Assembly (NCBI GenBank): GCA_946894095.1
Contig: OX335653.1
Location: 17,179,001-17,243,000, forward strand
Length of the DNA: 64,000 nt
Direction: 5' to 3'
DNA from: Incurvaria masculella
Lineage: Eukaryota > Arthropoda > Insecta > Lepidoptera > Incurvariidae
Part shown: piece after piece, positions 55,301 to 63,535 of the stretch
Numbering within the stretch: the stretch's first letter is position 1
Layout: each line of letters begins with the position of its first letter
Notes under the pieces: model-generated
What the model saw: only the letters and a program-made list of their open reading frames with translations
The model's database searches: none
Told to the model about the DNA's origin: nothing
Made by a program: the position numbers and the translations under genes

Positions 55301-58300
55301 GAGGTGTGATGAAAAAATGTCTACTGTTCTTGCAGGATTTCTCAAAACCTTTGAACAGTTTTTGACATGTCAACTTTCTGACTGCCTAACATTGATGGTG
55401 GATTCGCACCACTTGAAATTCATAAATGCGGCGCTCCATAATTCAATTTGAAAAGTATTACATGCGAAGAATGAAACTTTGTCCAGAACAAGGAACTTGT
55501 ATGTACGTAACGCATGTTCCTTGGTCTGGAGTGTGAATTCTCTGCGATGGCCCACCCCTCCGTCGTCAATTTCTTAGATTCCGCGTGTACCAGACGCCGC
55601 GCGCGTTGGAATCTTTGCATGTTGATCACTTTTCTCTACCGTAAGTAGACGACCGTTATTAAATATAGCTTCCATTTGTATGTACAGGGAAGAAATATCC
55701 TAGTTGAAAGACGTCCGCCCTTCGCAGAATCGAGTTTGATGTGTCGAAAAACGTAAATAAATCTTAATTTACTAAAAAACTCCACCTAAACGCAAAGTAG
55801 TACTATTTATGCGTATCATTAAAATATGTAGGTACCTGAAGGCACTCTTAAAAATTAAATTGTAGTGGCATTAGCCAGCGGGGCTCGGCATTTAATTAAG
55901 AAAGTTCTGCCTGTAGAACTAAGATGAATAAATTGGAAAATTCTGTTATTAATAGGAGAAAATTAAATTCTCAGAAATAACAAAATGAGTCAGTCTAGTT
56001 TTAAGGCTGTAGGACTTTGGTAAAGGGGGCCAATATTGTTACCAGATGTTTTGTAAAATACATTTAATAATAGGAAATGGTTTAAATTTCAGGTGGCATA
56101 GTTTTCTAGGTTACGGCGCTATGTCTAGTCGTTTTGTAGCGCCATACAAATATATCTTCAAACAAATAAAAAAATATGCAGTGAAACTCCTCTATAAGTC
56201 AAAATGGACCTTCAAAATGATAATTGCTTGTTTGCATTTTTTATTTCATATTTTTCCAATTGTAGATTTTTTCATTAGAAATATGAAGGTAATATGATCG
56301 CTAGATTTAAGTAAATATGACATCAATGCGTAAACAAATATGTAATTGCTTTTAAATATTTTTATACCATTAGTCAAAAAAGGTAAACAATTGACACGGT
56401 CTCTAAAATCTTTTATATGGAAAACTAGGGGTTCCTGACTCTGCTCTTACCGATTTAGTTTTGGGCATTCACCCAAGCGGAGCCCGGTAAAATTTGGTTT
56501 CACCTTCGCGGGCCTGTTATTCAATCGATCTGTTCTGAATCTCGACAACAGCGCATCCAACTATACCATCCTCGGACTTCGACTGTTTTAAAAAAATAAT
56601 CCTAATATTATCCTACATATTTATAAAATAATACAAGATAATAATATTACAATGATTTATTGTATAGATACCTGAAACCAATGATTACAAAAGGCAGGCT
56701 TATTCCAAAAGGTCTATCTACCAACCTTAAGGATGTTTTTTTTTTTTTACTTTTGAGGTAGCTTCTATTGTTGCGGGAAGTAAACCAGGTAGTAACATGA
56801 AACGGGTTCAGTTTGTCTTGTAAAACTGAATAGATTTAACTGCAAATTTCTGCTTCAGAGCTAAATTAAATTAATTTCTGCTCGAAAATATAGCAGACTC
56901 CCGGCCATGCCCGCATTGGTGTCCGACGAAATATATGTTATATTTAATTCAACCTTTAGGTATTTAGCGTGATGGTAAGTAGCCAATATTGATAGCAATA
57001 ATCATCAAGACATAAACCGCATCGAAATCTGGAAATTTGTTTCTTACGTCATAAACGGAAAATTAACATAAATACAGACGGACGTTATGTGTTAGATGGA
57101 AGACTTTGGGATTGTGACCGCGGCACCGCGCCAAAGTCCTAAGCTGGGAACATATCTTAACAATTTATTGTATATGCAAACGAAAAATAATATTTATATA
57201 TTTTTTCAGGAAAAAAGTAGGTTTAAGTTGCTGTTTTTATTACCATCCACTTTAAATTAGTGCATTTAACATGGGGTACACTGTAGGAATCAAATGAAGG
57301 ATTGAATCTGTATTATCTGTAAGGAAAGAATGTCTGAGTTATAGAGTCAAGGTTGGTATACAGAGACCCAAGCTGCAACAAAATCGGGTGAGAGGCTGGC
57401 TCTCGTGTCATAAAAAGGCAGACAGACAGACAGACTGGTGCTGGATTTTGCAAGGCTTAGGCTGGAGTGCATCATATCTGGCTTACGTTAGTGTTATTGT
57501 TGTTCTGAGTAGCTGTATAGTATACCTGTATTGTTGCTAAACTATAACCACATTCCTTACGAATGACATAAAAAACCGGCCAAGTGCGAGTCGGACTCGC
57601 ACACGAAGGGTTCCGTACCATCGTAAAAAAATGTATACAAAAAAATCACGTTTTTTGTATGGGGACCCCCTTTAATTTTAATTATTTCTTAATCTTAACT
57701 ATTTGTTGTTGTGGCGGCAAAATAAATAAACACTCTGTGAAAATTTCAGCTGTCTATCTGTTACGGTTACTGAGATACAGCCCTGTGACAGACGGACAGA
57801 CGGACGGACGGACGGACGGACGGACGGACAGCGGAGGCTTAGTAATAGGGTTCCGTTTTCACCCTTTGGGTACGGAACCCTAAAAAGAAGATATGTGTTA
57901 AAAATAATGGTAACCAGCGGTGGTGCACTCCAGCCTTAATGATGACATGAATTTTTTTTTTGTGTTAAGCGCGTCATATGGCGCACGTCCTCACAAAAAC
58001 TGAAGGGTTCCGTGCAATCGTACAAGATTTAACAGAAAAAAATCACGTTTTTTGTATAGGGACCTTTTTTTAATATTACCTTTTTTTGTTGTTATAGTGG
58101 CTTTGCTTCATCACTTCAGCTGCCTACCTATTACGGTTCATGAGATACAGCTCTGTGACGGACGGACGGACGGATGGATGAACGGAAGGACAGCGGAGGC
58201 TTATAAATAGGGTTCCGTTGGCACCCTTTGGGTACGGAACCATAAAAAGTCGCAAGGAACTCACCGCCAATATCGCACATTATCTCGTAGTCGCTTCCAG

Positions 58301-58394
58301 AGGGCGTGCACGTACAGTCGTCTATGGGGCAAGTGAAGCCCCGCGCTCCCACCACCAGCGCCGCCATCGCCACCACCACCCACTCCGCTCCCAT
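36400..58394 (-). CDS. Toll: TollC: canonical Toll receptor, six exons with a 17-kb first intron
   Basis: Coding exons in transcript order are 58394-58265, 41236-40186, 39937-39601, 39039-38395, 37872-37708 and 37329-36400. Phases are 1, 2, 0, 0, 0 and the product is 1085 residues. Signal peptide at about 1-19; LRR ectodomain at about 75-560; LRRCT (NPFACDCLMTWF) followed by an intact LRRNT (CPKGCNCF); two or three more LRRs; second LRRCT (NPFACDCANIVF); membrane helix at about 804-828; TIR at about 857-1000 with box 1 YDAFVSF, box 2 FRDWVVGD and box 3 WGDPWFW. An approximately 85-residue tail rich in Asn, Gly and Pro ends in KHSEV. Known of the family: insect Toll binds processed Spaetzle and signals through MyD88, Tube and Pelle to NF-kB, in immunity and dorsoventral patterning. 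Joining exon 1 to exon 2 across 17 kb rests on phase and paralogue structure and is less certain than the rest. Confidence 0.9.
37708..37872 (-). CDS. Toll: TollC exon 5 (juxtamembrane LRR and LRRCT)
   Basis: This exon is 55 codons, phase 0 (acceptor CCCACAG|GTGCTC, donor AAG|GTATAC). It encodes VLDLRNNRLEHLNESI, then LGGNPFACDCANIVFLGL. The acceptor has a weak pyrimidine tract, but paralogue alignment fixes the position. Confidence 0.88.
38395..39039 (-). CDS. Toll: TollC exon 4 (LRRCT-LRRNT)
   Basis: This exon is 215 codons, phase 0 at both ends (acceptor TTTTATTTCAG|TACAAC, donor GAG|GTGAGA). It contains the first LRRCT (IWNNPFACDCLMTWFVQYL, later DTVCASS and DLLCLL) and the full LRRNT cluster CPKGCNCFARAYDLASIMDC. 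This C-terminal/N-terminal cap pair defines multi-cysteine Tolls. The LRRs restart at LNHTELHLENNGF. Confidence 0.92.
39358..39576 (-). repeat. Family B SINE, 5' half, in TollC intron 3
   Basis: GTGGGTTTAACCCTACCACT, ATGGGTTCCGAACCAAGGAA and the tRNA-like end CCCCTACACCATGAGCTGTT. It lies 24 bp from the exon 3 donor. Confidence 0.8.
39601..39937 (-). CDS. Toll: TollC exon 3 (LRRs)
   Basis: The acceptor is TTTTTCTTTCAG|CGATC and the donor is GAA|GTGAGT, phase 2 in and phase 0 out. It encodes LYKLKELHMPQNRLHRIAFD, LIFIDMSHNYLDFLEL and LKHLDLGYNNITGVY. An insert relative to TollB (LQSPEGAGSEYTEALSLVSP) lies in the middle. A family B SINE sits 24 bp beyond the donor, in intron 3. Confidence 0.9.
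40186..41236 (-). CDS. Toll: TollC exon 2 (main LRR block)
   Basis: The acceptor is a T-tract CAG|CTACAAAG and the donor is CCAG|GTTAGT (phase 2). It encodes residues 44-393. The N-terminal cap has YYTFECEL and FKRCPLPKTS, then HLQGLDNL and about eleven regular LRRs (LAELRELDLSGNELTELPTE is typical). No frame damage. Confidence 0.92.
41730..42000 (-). repeat. Family B SINE, old diverged copy
   Basis: TTAAACTGGATAGAAAACAC, AGGAACCTCGAGTTTTACTC and AAATCAAACCCGTGGCG; many changes. Upstream of TollC exon 2. Confidence 0.5.
42633..43301 (-). pseudogene. C-terminal domain of an R2-superclade LINE with restriction-like endonuclease
   Basis: A 222-codon open frame. It has a CCHC-type zinc motif (CRLCHEHDETIMHIISEC), then a block with NRPDLIYTDKIKN, TYLIDVTVPSDYNV and KKEIEKLSKYNALKIETQR. 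This is the PD...D/K nuclease pattern at the end of R2, R4/Dong and related LINEs. IIPVVIGSTG follows. The RT is absent upstream, so it is a 5'-truncated copy inside TollC intron 1. The frame has no stops, which suggests a fairly young insertion. Confidence 0.78.
43533..43742 (-). repeat. Family A repeat in TollC intron 1
   Basis: TGGTTCTGTACCCAAAGGGT through CCGTCCGTCCGTCTGTCACA to TAATAGGCCCCCATACAAAA. It is directly followed by another copy. Confidence 0.85.
43751..44087 (-). repeat. Family A repeat, full length, source of the satellite
   Basis: AGGGTTCCGGACCCAAAGGG, a (GTCC)n run of about 78 bp (43803-43880), and the palindromic head at 44056-44074. The head is then repeated four more times to 44460. 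Confidence 0.9.
44051..44460. repeat. 94-bp palindromic satellite, about 4.3 units
   Basis: The units begin at 44051, 44145, 44239, 44333 and 44427. Each contains GTGCGAGTCCGACTCGCAC, a perfect 9-bp inverted repeat around one C, followed by TTGGCCGGTTTT. The array grows from the end of the family A repeat at 43751-44087. The units are almost identical; the last has GGACGG for GGCCGG. Confidence 0.95.
45009..45378. mobile_element. Long foldback MITE flanked by TTAA
   Basis: The left end TTAAGGATGTTCCGACCCAT and right end ATGGGTCGGAACAGCCTTAA are inverted. Pairing continues through AACGCAAAAAGTATTGCACT and GCAGCGAAAA, making arms of roughly 150 bp. The centre includes AGATGGCGCTGTTAAATA. A TTAA at each end suggests piggyBac-type target duplication. 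Confidence 0.82.
45905..45992 (-). repeat. Family B SINE head (tRNA-like), duplicated at 48454-48541
   Basis: AGTGGCGCATGGACGGGACG, GGATTTGAACCCAGACCTCT (B box on -) and GCCCATGAGGCTACAACCCG. Only the tRNA-related part is present. The second copy belongs to the tandem duplication. Confidence 0.75.
46329..46767 (-). repeat. Family B SINE split by an insertion, duplicated at 48878-49316
   Basis: The 3' part is 46329-46445 (TTATGTTACTGGACATGGAT) and the 5' part is 46588-46767 (GATGGTACCAAGCCGGACGG to CGCCACTAAGCTACGAGCCG). About 140 bp of unrelated DNA separates them. The head gives clear A and B boxes on the - strand. Confidence 0.8.
47284..47318. repeat. Perfect 15-bp palindrome, duplicated at 49833-49867
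   Basis: TTTAAATGAGTGCGT, a 5-base loop AAGTA, then ACGCACTCATTTAAA. Confidence 0.9.
48259..50807. repeat. Tandem duplication, unit 2 (2549 bp)
   Basis: This is the head-to-tail second copy; every position is offset by exactly 2549. It ends at ...GGCTAGCGGT before CGCCGTGC. I saw no difference from unit 1. Confidence 0.95.
50925..51125 (+). repeat. Family B SINE, 3' half
   Basis: GGTCCCCCTTCTTAATAGGT, GAAAATTCTCCGTGTTTTCC and GGTCCTGGCATGGCACCTAG; it begins about 120 bp after duplication unit 2. Confidence 0.8.
51272..51648. mobile_element. hAT-type MITE with 8-bp target duplication
   Basis: The ends CAGAGGTTCTCAAA and TTTAAGAAAGACTG (inverse CAGTCTTTCTTAAA) are imperfect TIRs. GTCTAGAT flanks both sides (51264-51271 and 51649-51656). 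Eight-base duplications and CAG ends are typical of hAT elements. No transposase inside. Confidence 0.9.
52068..52364 (-). repeat. Family A repeat
   Basis: TCCGTACCCAGAGGGTCCCG to GCGAGTCCGACTCGCACTTG and GCCGGTTTA; full length. Confidence 0.88.
52636..53060 (+). pseudogene. RTE LINE 3' end, open over about 120 codons
   Basis: This is the best-preserved C-terminus of the RTE family in the window. It reads RLKVAQRAMERAMLGISLRD, IRRRTKVVDIGHRVAKLKWQ, WAGHVSRRDDDRW and GRPPARWDDDIKCVGG, a frame shared by RTE-type LINEs after the RT domain. It is 5' truncated at about 52636 and ends in (CTGA)n at 53038-53060. Confidence 0.82.
53265..53425 (-). repeat. Family A repeat, tail half
   Basis: AGGGTTCCATACCCAAAGAG, GTCCGTCCGTCCATCCGTCA, ending AATAGGTAAAATAAAAA. 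Confidence 0.82.
53972..54180. mobile_element. Foldback element with tRNA-like centre
   Basis: The arms begin AATTTCAGCGACATC and end GATGTCGCTGAAATT, with further pairing of TTTGATGCATTGTAAT and ATTACAATGCTTCAAA. On the - strand the centre reads GCTCTGGTTAGAGCAG and GCTGGTTCGAATCCTGC, like the A and B boxes of a tRNA promoter. The tRNA-like part cannot form a full cloverleaf acceptor stem, so this is a SINE-type remnant, not a tRNA gene. Confidence 0.7.
54248..54830 (+). mobile_element. Second copy of the foldback MITE-like element
   Basis: Begins AAAAAAAGGAGGAGGTTATC and ends with the inverted pair CACTAAAAAGTAAAAAATAA ... TTTTTTACTTTTTAGTG. The loop reads AGCCAAGGTAGCCAAGGTTC, then the same GATTGGCGCAGCGCGTGCCC as the first copy, inverted. 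Nested inside 53752-55018. Confidence 0.85.
55019..57570. other. TollC intron 1, unique AT-rich part
   Basis: A GGCGGCGGCGGCGG stretch lies at 55044-55058. The 83-codon frame at 56046-56297 has no recognisable domain. Nothing else supported. Confidence 0.5.
57571..57886 (+). repeat. Family A repeat, full length
   Basis: AAAAACCGGCCAAGTGCGAG with a perfect GCGAGTCGGACTCGC palindrome, (GGAC)n, ending GGGTACGGAACCCTAAAAA. In TollC intron 1. Confidence 0.92.
58002..58249 (+). repeat. Family A repeat beside the TollC exon 1 donor
   Basis: GAAGGGTTCCGTGCAATCGT to GGGTACGGAACCATAAAAAG; the head is missing. Its end lies about 15 bp from the 5' splice site of TollC intron 1. Confidence 0.88.
58265..58394 (-). 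CDS. Toll: TollC exon 1 (signal peptide)
   Basis: The ATG at 58394 starts MGAEWVVVAMAALVVGARG, a good signal peptide. The mature start FTCPIDDCTCTPSGSDYEIM closely resembles the N-terminus of Drosophila Toll (C-x-C before SEYEIIC). The donor is GGCG|GTGAGT, phase 1. A family A repeat ends about 15 bp inside the intron. The surrounding DNA is GC-rich, which fits a promoter-proximal exon. Confidence 0.85.
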
Positions 58395-59106
58395 CTTGCT
58401 GTGCCCACCGCCAACTCCGCCGCTGTCTCCCGTTTCCGATTCACAGCCCAGCGATGATCTTATTCCATCCTCGGTCCGTGCGGCTTCATTACAACGGCCT
58501 TAATTGCTTCGGCTGTTCCGAGTGGACCTGCGGACAAAAAGAAAGAACAATGATGAGACGGGGTCTCATTGTCGCGGCGCCCGCGTCGTCGGCGGCCGCC
58601 ATTTTGTCGCTTTTCGATTGTTTGCGAGAGACGCGTTTCTTTTCACTTTAATTGTGATCCCATTGTTGCGTGTGGGATTGAGCGCGCCGTCTGATATAAT
58701 TGAGTTGGATTGTCACTGCAGTCGGACCTCTTTTGGGCCATTGTCGGCTATACGTGGAATCAAATAGTTGGTAAAGTGCTTGAAGTCGAGAGACGTCAGT
58801 TGCGATAGTAAAGCTATCTTACAGCTATGCGATAGTATAGCTACTAATTTCAACCATTTTTGATGAAATGCCACAGCTTTGTGGAAATTGATGGTTGGTC
58901 GAACATATCTGGCATCCTAGAACCAATACCGGATTTATGTTACTGTTTTTGTATTGTAAAACAATTGTTATAAAAGGCCTCGGTAGCCCCGTGCAATTCG
59001 ACAAGCTTGGTGAAGCACTTTTGAGCGCGGTTAGGTTCTGGATGGGTTACCATTTTAAACCGTTCAGACTGGCCGTGGTTCGGGTTTCACGTAGTCTGTC
59101 CTTACA
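58395..59106 (-). promoter_or_regulatory. Presumed TollC upstream region
   Basis: The 350 bp upstream of the TollC ATG are GC-rich compared with the surroundings (for example GCGGCGCCCGCGTCGTCGGC at 58574), suggesting a 5' untranslated exon and promoter. No TATA box or defined factor site could be supported. Confidence 0.35.
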
Positions 59107-59388
59107 AGCTGGTAGGGTTAATCCCGCCCGGGTTGGTACCATCGCATTGAATGAACGATGGTCGAAGTGGTAATGAAAATGGTCGGTGATTTCCATCCTG
59201 TTCAATGTAGCCTAGCAATATATGGGAGGTGCTGGCATGGCACCTTATTGGTTCGGAAACAATGTAGCCGAGCTCATAAAGGGAAGGTCCTAGCATGGCA
59301 CCTAATTGCTTCGGGAATGTGGTGTTTTGGGCTAATATCATGAAGGTAGTTGTGTGGGATCAGCCATCCATGTCAGGCTACATATAAA
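59107..59388 (+). repeat. Family B SINE with an internal repeat
   Basis: GGTTAATCCCGCCCGGGTTG onward. The GCATGGCACCTTATTGGTTC segment is followed by a second GGTCCTAGCATGGCACCTAA segment, so the copy is a partial internal duplication or two nested copies. Confidence 0.75.
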
Positions 59389-59671
59389 ACCGGTCGAGTG
59401 CGAGTCGGACTCGCACACGAAGGGTTCCGTACCATCAACACCAACAATTTACGTTTTTGGCGTTGATGGTAGGCCCCCCTTTATTTTTTTTATTGATTTT
59501 ACCTATTCGTTGTTATAGCGGCAAAACAAATACACACTCTGTGAAAATTTCAGCTGCCTACCTATTACGGTTCATAAGATACAGCCCTATGACAGACGGA
59601 CGGACGGACGGACAGCGAAGGCTTAGTAATAGGGTTCCGTTTTTACCCTCTGCCGTACGGAACCGTAAAAA
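59386..59671 (+). repeat. Family A repeat, full length
   Basis: AAAACCGGTCGAGTGCGAGT to CCGTACGGAACCGTAAAAA, with a short (GGAC)n. It abuts the end of a family B SINE. Confidence 0.88.
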
Positions 59672-60169
59672 TGAACTCAGCTACGGTCTTGCACCAAACA
59701 ATGCAATGCTCTGCGCATTGTAATTTACGAACGCCATTAACCATCCACAATGGACAATGAAGTGTGGCCTGGAGTGCATATTTTTGAAAATATTCCGAAA
59801 ATGCATCAACGAAATGCATTTTTGCGTCGGTCGGCGTGCTCCCGCGGCTTTGCATACGTATTACGTTTTAATTCAAATGAATGCAATTATTGCAACGGAC
59901 ATGCACGCTGCAGGCGACGCAGTTTGTTTTAGGATTCCGTAGCAAAACGGCAAAAACAATTATAATTTCGTCCTGTGCGTCCGTCGATGTGTCACGGCCA
60001 TTTAATTCGGAGACTATTGCCACTATCTGGATGTTATTTGCAAGGAAGATGTTTACTATGAACACAACGGTCTTAAAAATAATAGTGGTCCCACTGGATT
60101 TCTCTCCAGAGGCGAGTTCGGCATTGATTGTACGAGGTTCGAATTTCACGTAAAACTGTAGGATTTAAT

Positions 60170-60345
60170 CTTAAAGTAGGTTTAATCCCGTCCGAGTTGC
60201 ATTGAATGAACGACAGTCGAAGCGGAAATGAACGTTGATCATGTTTTACAGTTCAACGTAGCCGTGCATACGGGGAAGCCTGGCATGGAAACTAGTTCTT
60301 AGGTGTGGTATTAGCCATCCAAGTATCCAACATAAAAACATATCT
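60170..60345 (+). repeat. Family B SINE, 3' half
   Basis: GTAGGTTTAATCCCGTCCGA, GTTCAACGTAGCCGTGCATA and GGTATTAGCCATCCAAGTAT. Confidence 0.78.
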
Positions 60346-61419
60346 TGACTTCCATACATAAAAAAAATAACCATCAATATCAAAACCCATTAATAATAAT
60401 GAATTTTATTGCTCTCGTACTAATTAACACCCATGTTCAGCAAGGACCAGAACAGTGCGCAAAGTACGATGTAATCCTTTAATCAAATTAAGTTTCACTT
60501 GGCTCGTGTCGAGCGTTCGGGAAAACAGTTTTTATCGTGGGATTTCTCCTGTAACTCTACGGAACTGTAACTGTAACTCATCATATAATGCAGCTGAATT
60601 TAGACATATCAGCCTCTGGCTGTTTGTCTAAAGTAAGTAAATTATTTAAATCTTGGATCAAGGGTACGTCGAATACGCTGACGCTACAGATCGTCGTACT
60701 CAACAGGCATTGTCCAGGGACCCTGCACGTTCACCTCGTGTCTCGTCACCTGGAGCAGCAGTGATTGACTTCAATTTACATGCAAATTGTCCCGCTATGA
60801 TCAGTCAGCGAGAGGCGGGCGTGTTATCTCGCCGGGCGAGCAGGGCGTCCCGTCAGGTAGCCAACTTGGACCCGCTTTGTTCGTGTAATACAATGTACGG
60901 AGGCATGTGATTGCTTTGGTGCTTTATGTCAAACATGCACGTCGACCTAATAAAAAACGAACTTCCGTAAATTACCATGTCCTACTCCTCCGTCGACGGC
61001 CGGCTCGGTTCGGTCGCTGCTGCTACCACAGAATAGAAAGTGACATGTGGTCGTTATGTGAACACATTTACTAAAAAATACTCTGGGAAGTTTTGGGTCT
61101 TCTATTTTAACTATGCGCCCCGTTCAAGTACCAACGGAACGCAAAAAAAGAACATGGAGCACTTGACTTGTGTTTCAACATAAACCACATGCACGGGAGT
61201 TCATTTTATCTTCAAACATTTTTTCTCCAGCCTCGCGCACTTCAAACAAGAGGTTGCACGCAGCGAGCGGTTTGTGTGCGCAGGCGCAGGCAGGTGCAGC
61301 TGATCAAACACACGCCTGCTGCCTGCTTTCAAGTTGAACATTCTTTGTGGTCCAAGTGCTTATTACTTTGGACTGTTTAGGCGTTTTGGAGCCGGTAGAA
61401 CGAATGAGATTTTAAACTG
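60346..61419. other. Upstream of TollC; no gene seen
   Basis: An 85-codon + frame at 60653-60910 and a GC-rich patch around 61000 and 61260 show no recognisable domain. Confidence 0.4.
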
Positions 61420-61552
61420 TCTTTTTTTTTATGTGACTGGACATGGATGGCTAATACCAATCTGAACGTCAGATATTAGCCTAACACACCACATGGGAAC
61501 TACGTACCATGCCAGGACCTGCCTTATATTGATCGGCTACACGGGTTACTTC
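61420..61552 (-). repeat. Family B SINE, 3' end
   Basis: TATGTGACTGGACATGGATG, ACACACCACATGGGAACTAC and GTACCATGCCAGGACCTG. Confidence 0.8.
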
Positions 61553-61624
61553 TTCCAAACCACGCAATGATTTTTTGATACAGTTTTACTAAAAGGAATA
61601 GCGATCGACGAGGAAGGTTTGTGA

Positions 61625-62122
61625 ATATAATTTGTAAATATTTTATACATTCCTTAAGAGAACAATGAAAACTTAATACTCGTGTTAGGGGTGATTGAGT
61701 AGTGAGGGTTAAATTCTTGTAACTTGCGAACCACTCACTCGATTTATATTCATATTTTATCAACATATAGCATCTCTGGGAGCAGTCAGGTTCGTGATGG
61801 TTACCGTTTTTGATGTTGAGGCTGGCTGTGGTTTGAAGTCCACGTAACACTTTAAGTCTCCTTCGTTACTTACTAGGTATGCAATGTAGAACTGCAAGTG
61901 CAGAAAGGTTCCGGCGGCACATGCTTTTAATATTTTTTGGAAAAATAGCCACAAAATGTTTACGAAGCTCTAAATAGGAATAATTAGATGTTTCTCTTTA
62001 AATCATGCCATATCGGCTCAAACAATATGGATCAGCCTTTTGGACCAGTCTTTTGGGGTACGTTTTATCTATGAAATAATTCAGCCCGACATTAACCCGA
62101 GCGGAACCGGGTACCGCAGCTA
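61625..62122 (+). mobile_element. Helitron-like element, second copy (3' half)
   Basis: Same orientation as 2690-3199: shared AGCATCTCTGGGAGCAGTCA, GTTGAGGCTGGCTGTG and the end CCGAGCGGAACCGGGTACCG. On the - strand both copies encode the fragment [11 protein letters not shown], perhaps an old coding remnant. Confidence 0.6.
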
Positions 62123-62204
62123 CTCTAACAATAAACGAGAATAAGCACTCAGTTCATTTATTGGTAATATTCTATCTTATGTTCTTCCAAAGCAACACCT
62201 GACT

Positions 62205-62570
62205 AGGTGCCATGCCAGGACCTTTCTTACTTCGAGCGGATGCATTGTGACTTTTATACGTTATGCATGGAGAAAAAGGTAATTTTACTTTTTAAACTTC
62301 TTAATGCACTCACGTATACAATTATACGATCTGCCGATTATCCGTTGTGCATGGTTTTGAAATTTTGTTAAAATATGATATTATACGAGCTGCATTTTAG
62401 ACGTTCTGCCGTTCGCATTGAATTGAATGAAAAACACGGATGATTTTCAATTCCGCTTCAGCCTTCGGTCATTCAATGCTATGGCACCAAACTAGGCGGG
62501 ATAAACCTTACCATCTAGTAGGTGGAAGGACCTGTAGTATTACGTGGTGTCCAAACCACGATCGTAGAAT
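62205..62570 (-). repeat. Family B SINE, interrupted
   Basis: GTGCCATGCCAGGACCTTTC at 62207, then about 170 bp of other DNA, then GAATGAAAAACACGGATGAT and CCATCTAGTAGGTGGAAGGA. Confidence 0.7.
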
Positions 62571-62980
62571 TCTTTGCCTCTTACGACATTAACGGTAAAA
62601 TATGCAGTGGGTCATTTTATATTTTTTAAGTACCGGTCGACGCACAATTAAAATTGTTTGTTGAGACTGGCTCACATCGACCTGGAGAGCGCCGCCACTG
62701 TTTTACGTTTACGCCCCCGTTTACGTTATCGGCAATATCTCTCGGAAACAAGCTATACGACGCCAACATATTATATCATATGAGATTGACGTCATGATTT
62801 TTTTAAAAACGAGGCTCGGATGGCGTGTTTGTTGCTCAAAGAGTGAAGATTTTCAGTTCAGAAGTTTTTAGTGAAGACAGATGTGATGTCTGTGTGGAAT
62901 GTTTTCCTTCTCATCCTACCTATATCCGGAGAACCCACCGCATAGAATCAGAGCATCTTCTTGTGGTTGACGTTAGACTT

Positions 62981-63530
62981 TTAAGGTGGCCCATCCCGCT
63001 CATCTCCCCATACAAAAGGGGAAAGAAGATCACGCCCATATGTCTTATCAGAGATCCAAAATTTTGCTCAAAATAGCTTTATTTGATCGAACTAGATGTC
63101 TGATGACCATTGGCATTGAACATTTGTGTTTTGTTTCCAAGTTATAACGTCCGAAAGTTCGAATTTTTCGCGCGTTTTATACAATAACTTTGGAGGTGGA
63201 TTACGTATTGATAAAGTAAGAACATCTTAAAAAGATTAGTCATCAGACATAGCTTATTTAATCAAGATTTATAATCTATTTGGTTTTTGTTAGATTTTTG
63301 ACTACAGCGGTCGTGGTTTACTTTTAGCTATAAGTCGTTTTGAAATTAAGATTTTCGTATATCTTACCAAATCATACACTATGCACATTGTCTTTTTTGT
63401 GGACAGGTTGCATCTTCCTCATCACGGAGCCTGTCTTATTCTTTGAAACATAGAAGGTCTCAGAGCGCAACAGCACGGTTTTGTACCGTGCCCGCAATTG
63501 AGTTAGGCCCGCCGGGTTGGGCCGCCTTGA
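62981..63530 (-). mobile_element. TTAA-flanked MITE, copy 2 (550 bp)
   Basis: This is the inverse-orientation copy of 34008-34540: it starts TTAAGGTGGCCCATCCCG and ends CCGGGTTGGGCCGCCTTGA, with its right TTAA changed to TTGA. It shares internal motifs such as CAAAATAGCTTTATTTGATC. Confidence 0.85.
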
Positions 63531-63535
63531 GAACT

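Noticed and set aside
56046..56297. 83-codon + frame in TollC intron 1
   Set aside because: AT-rich, no domain and no repeat relationship; likely chance.
60653..60910. 85-codon + frame near GC-rich DNA
   Set aside because: Arg- and Ser-rich without domain or signal; insufficient support.
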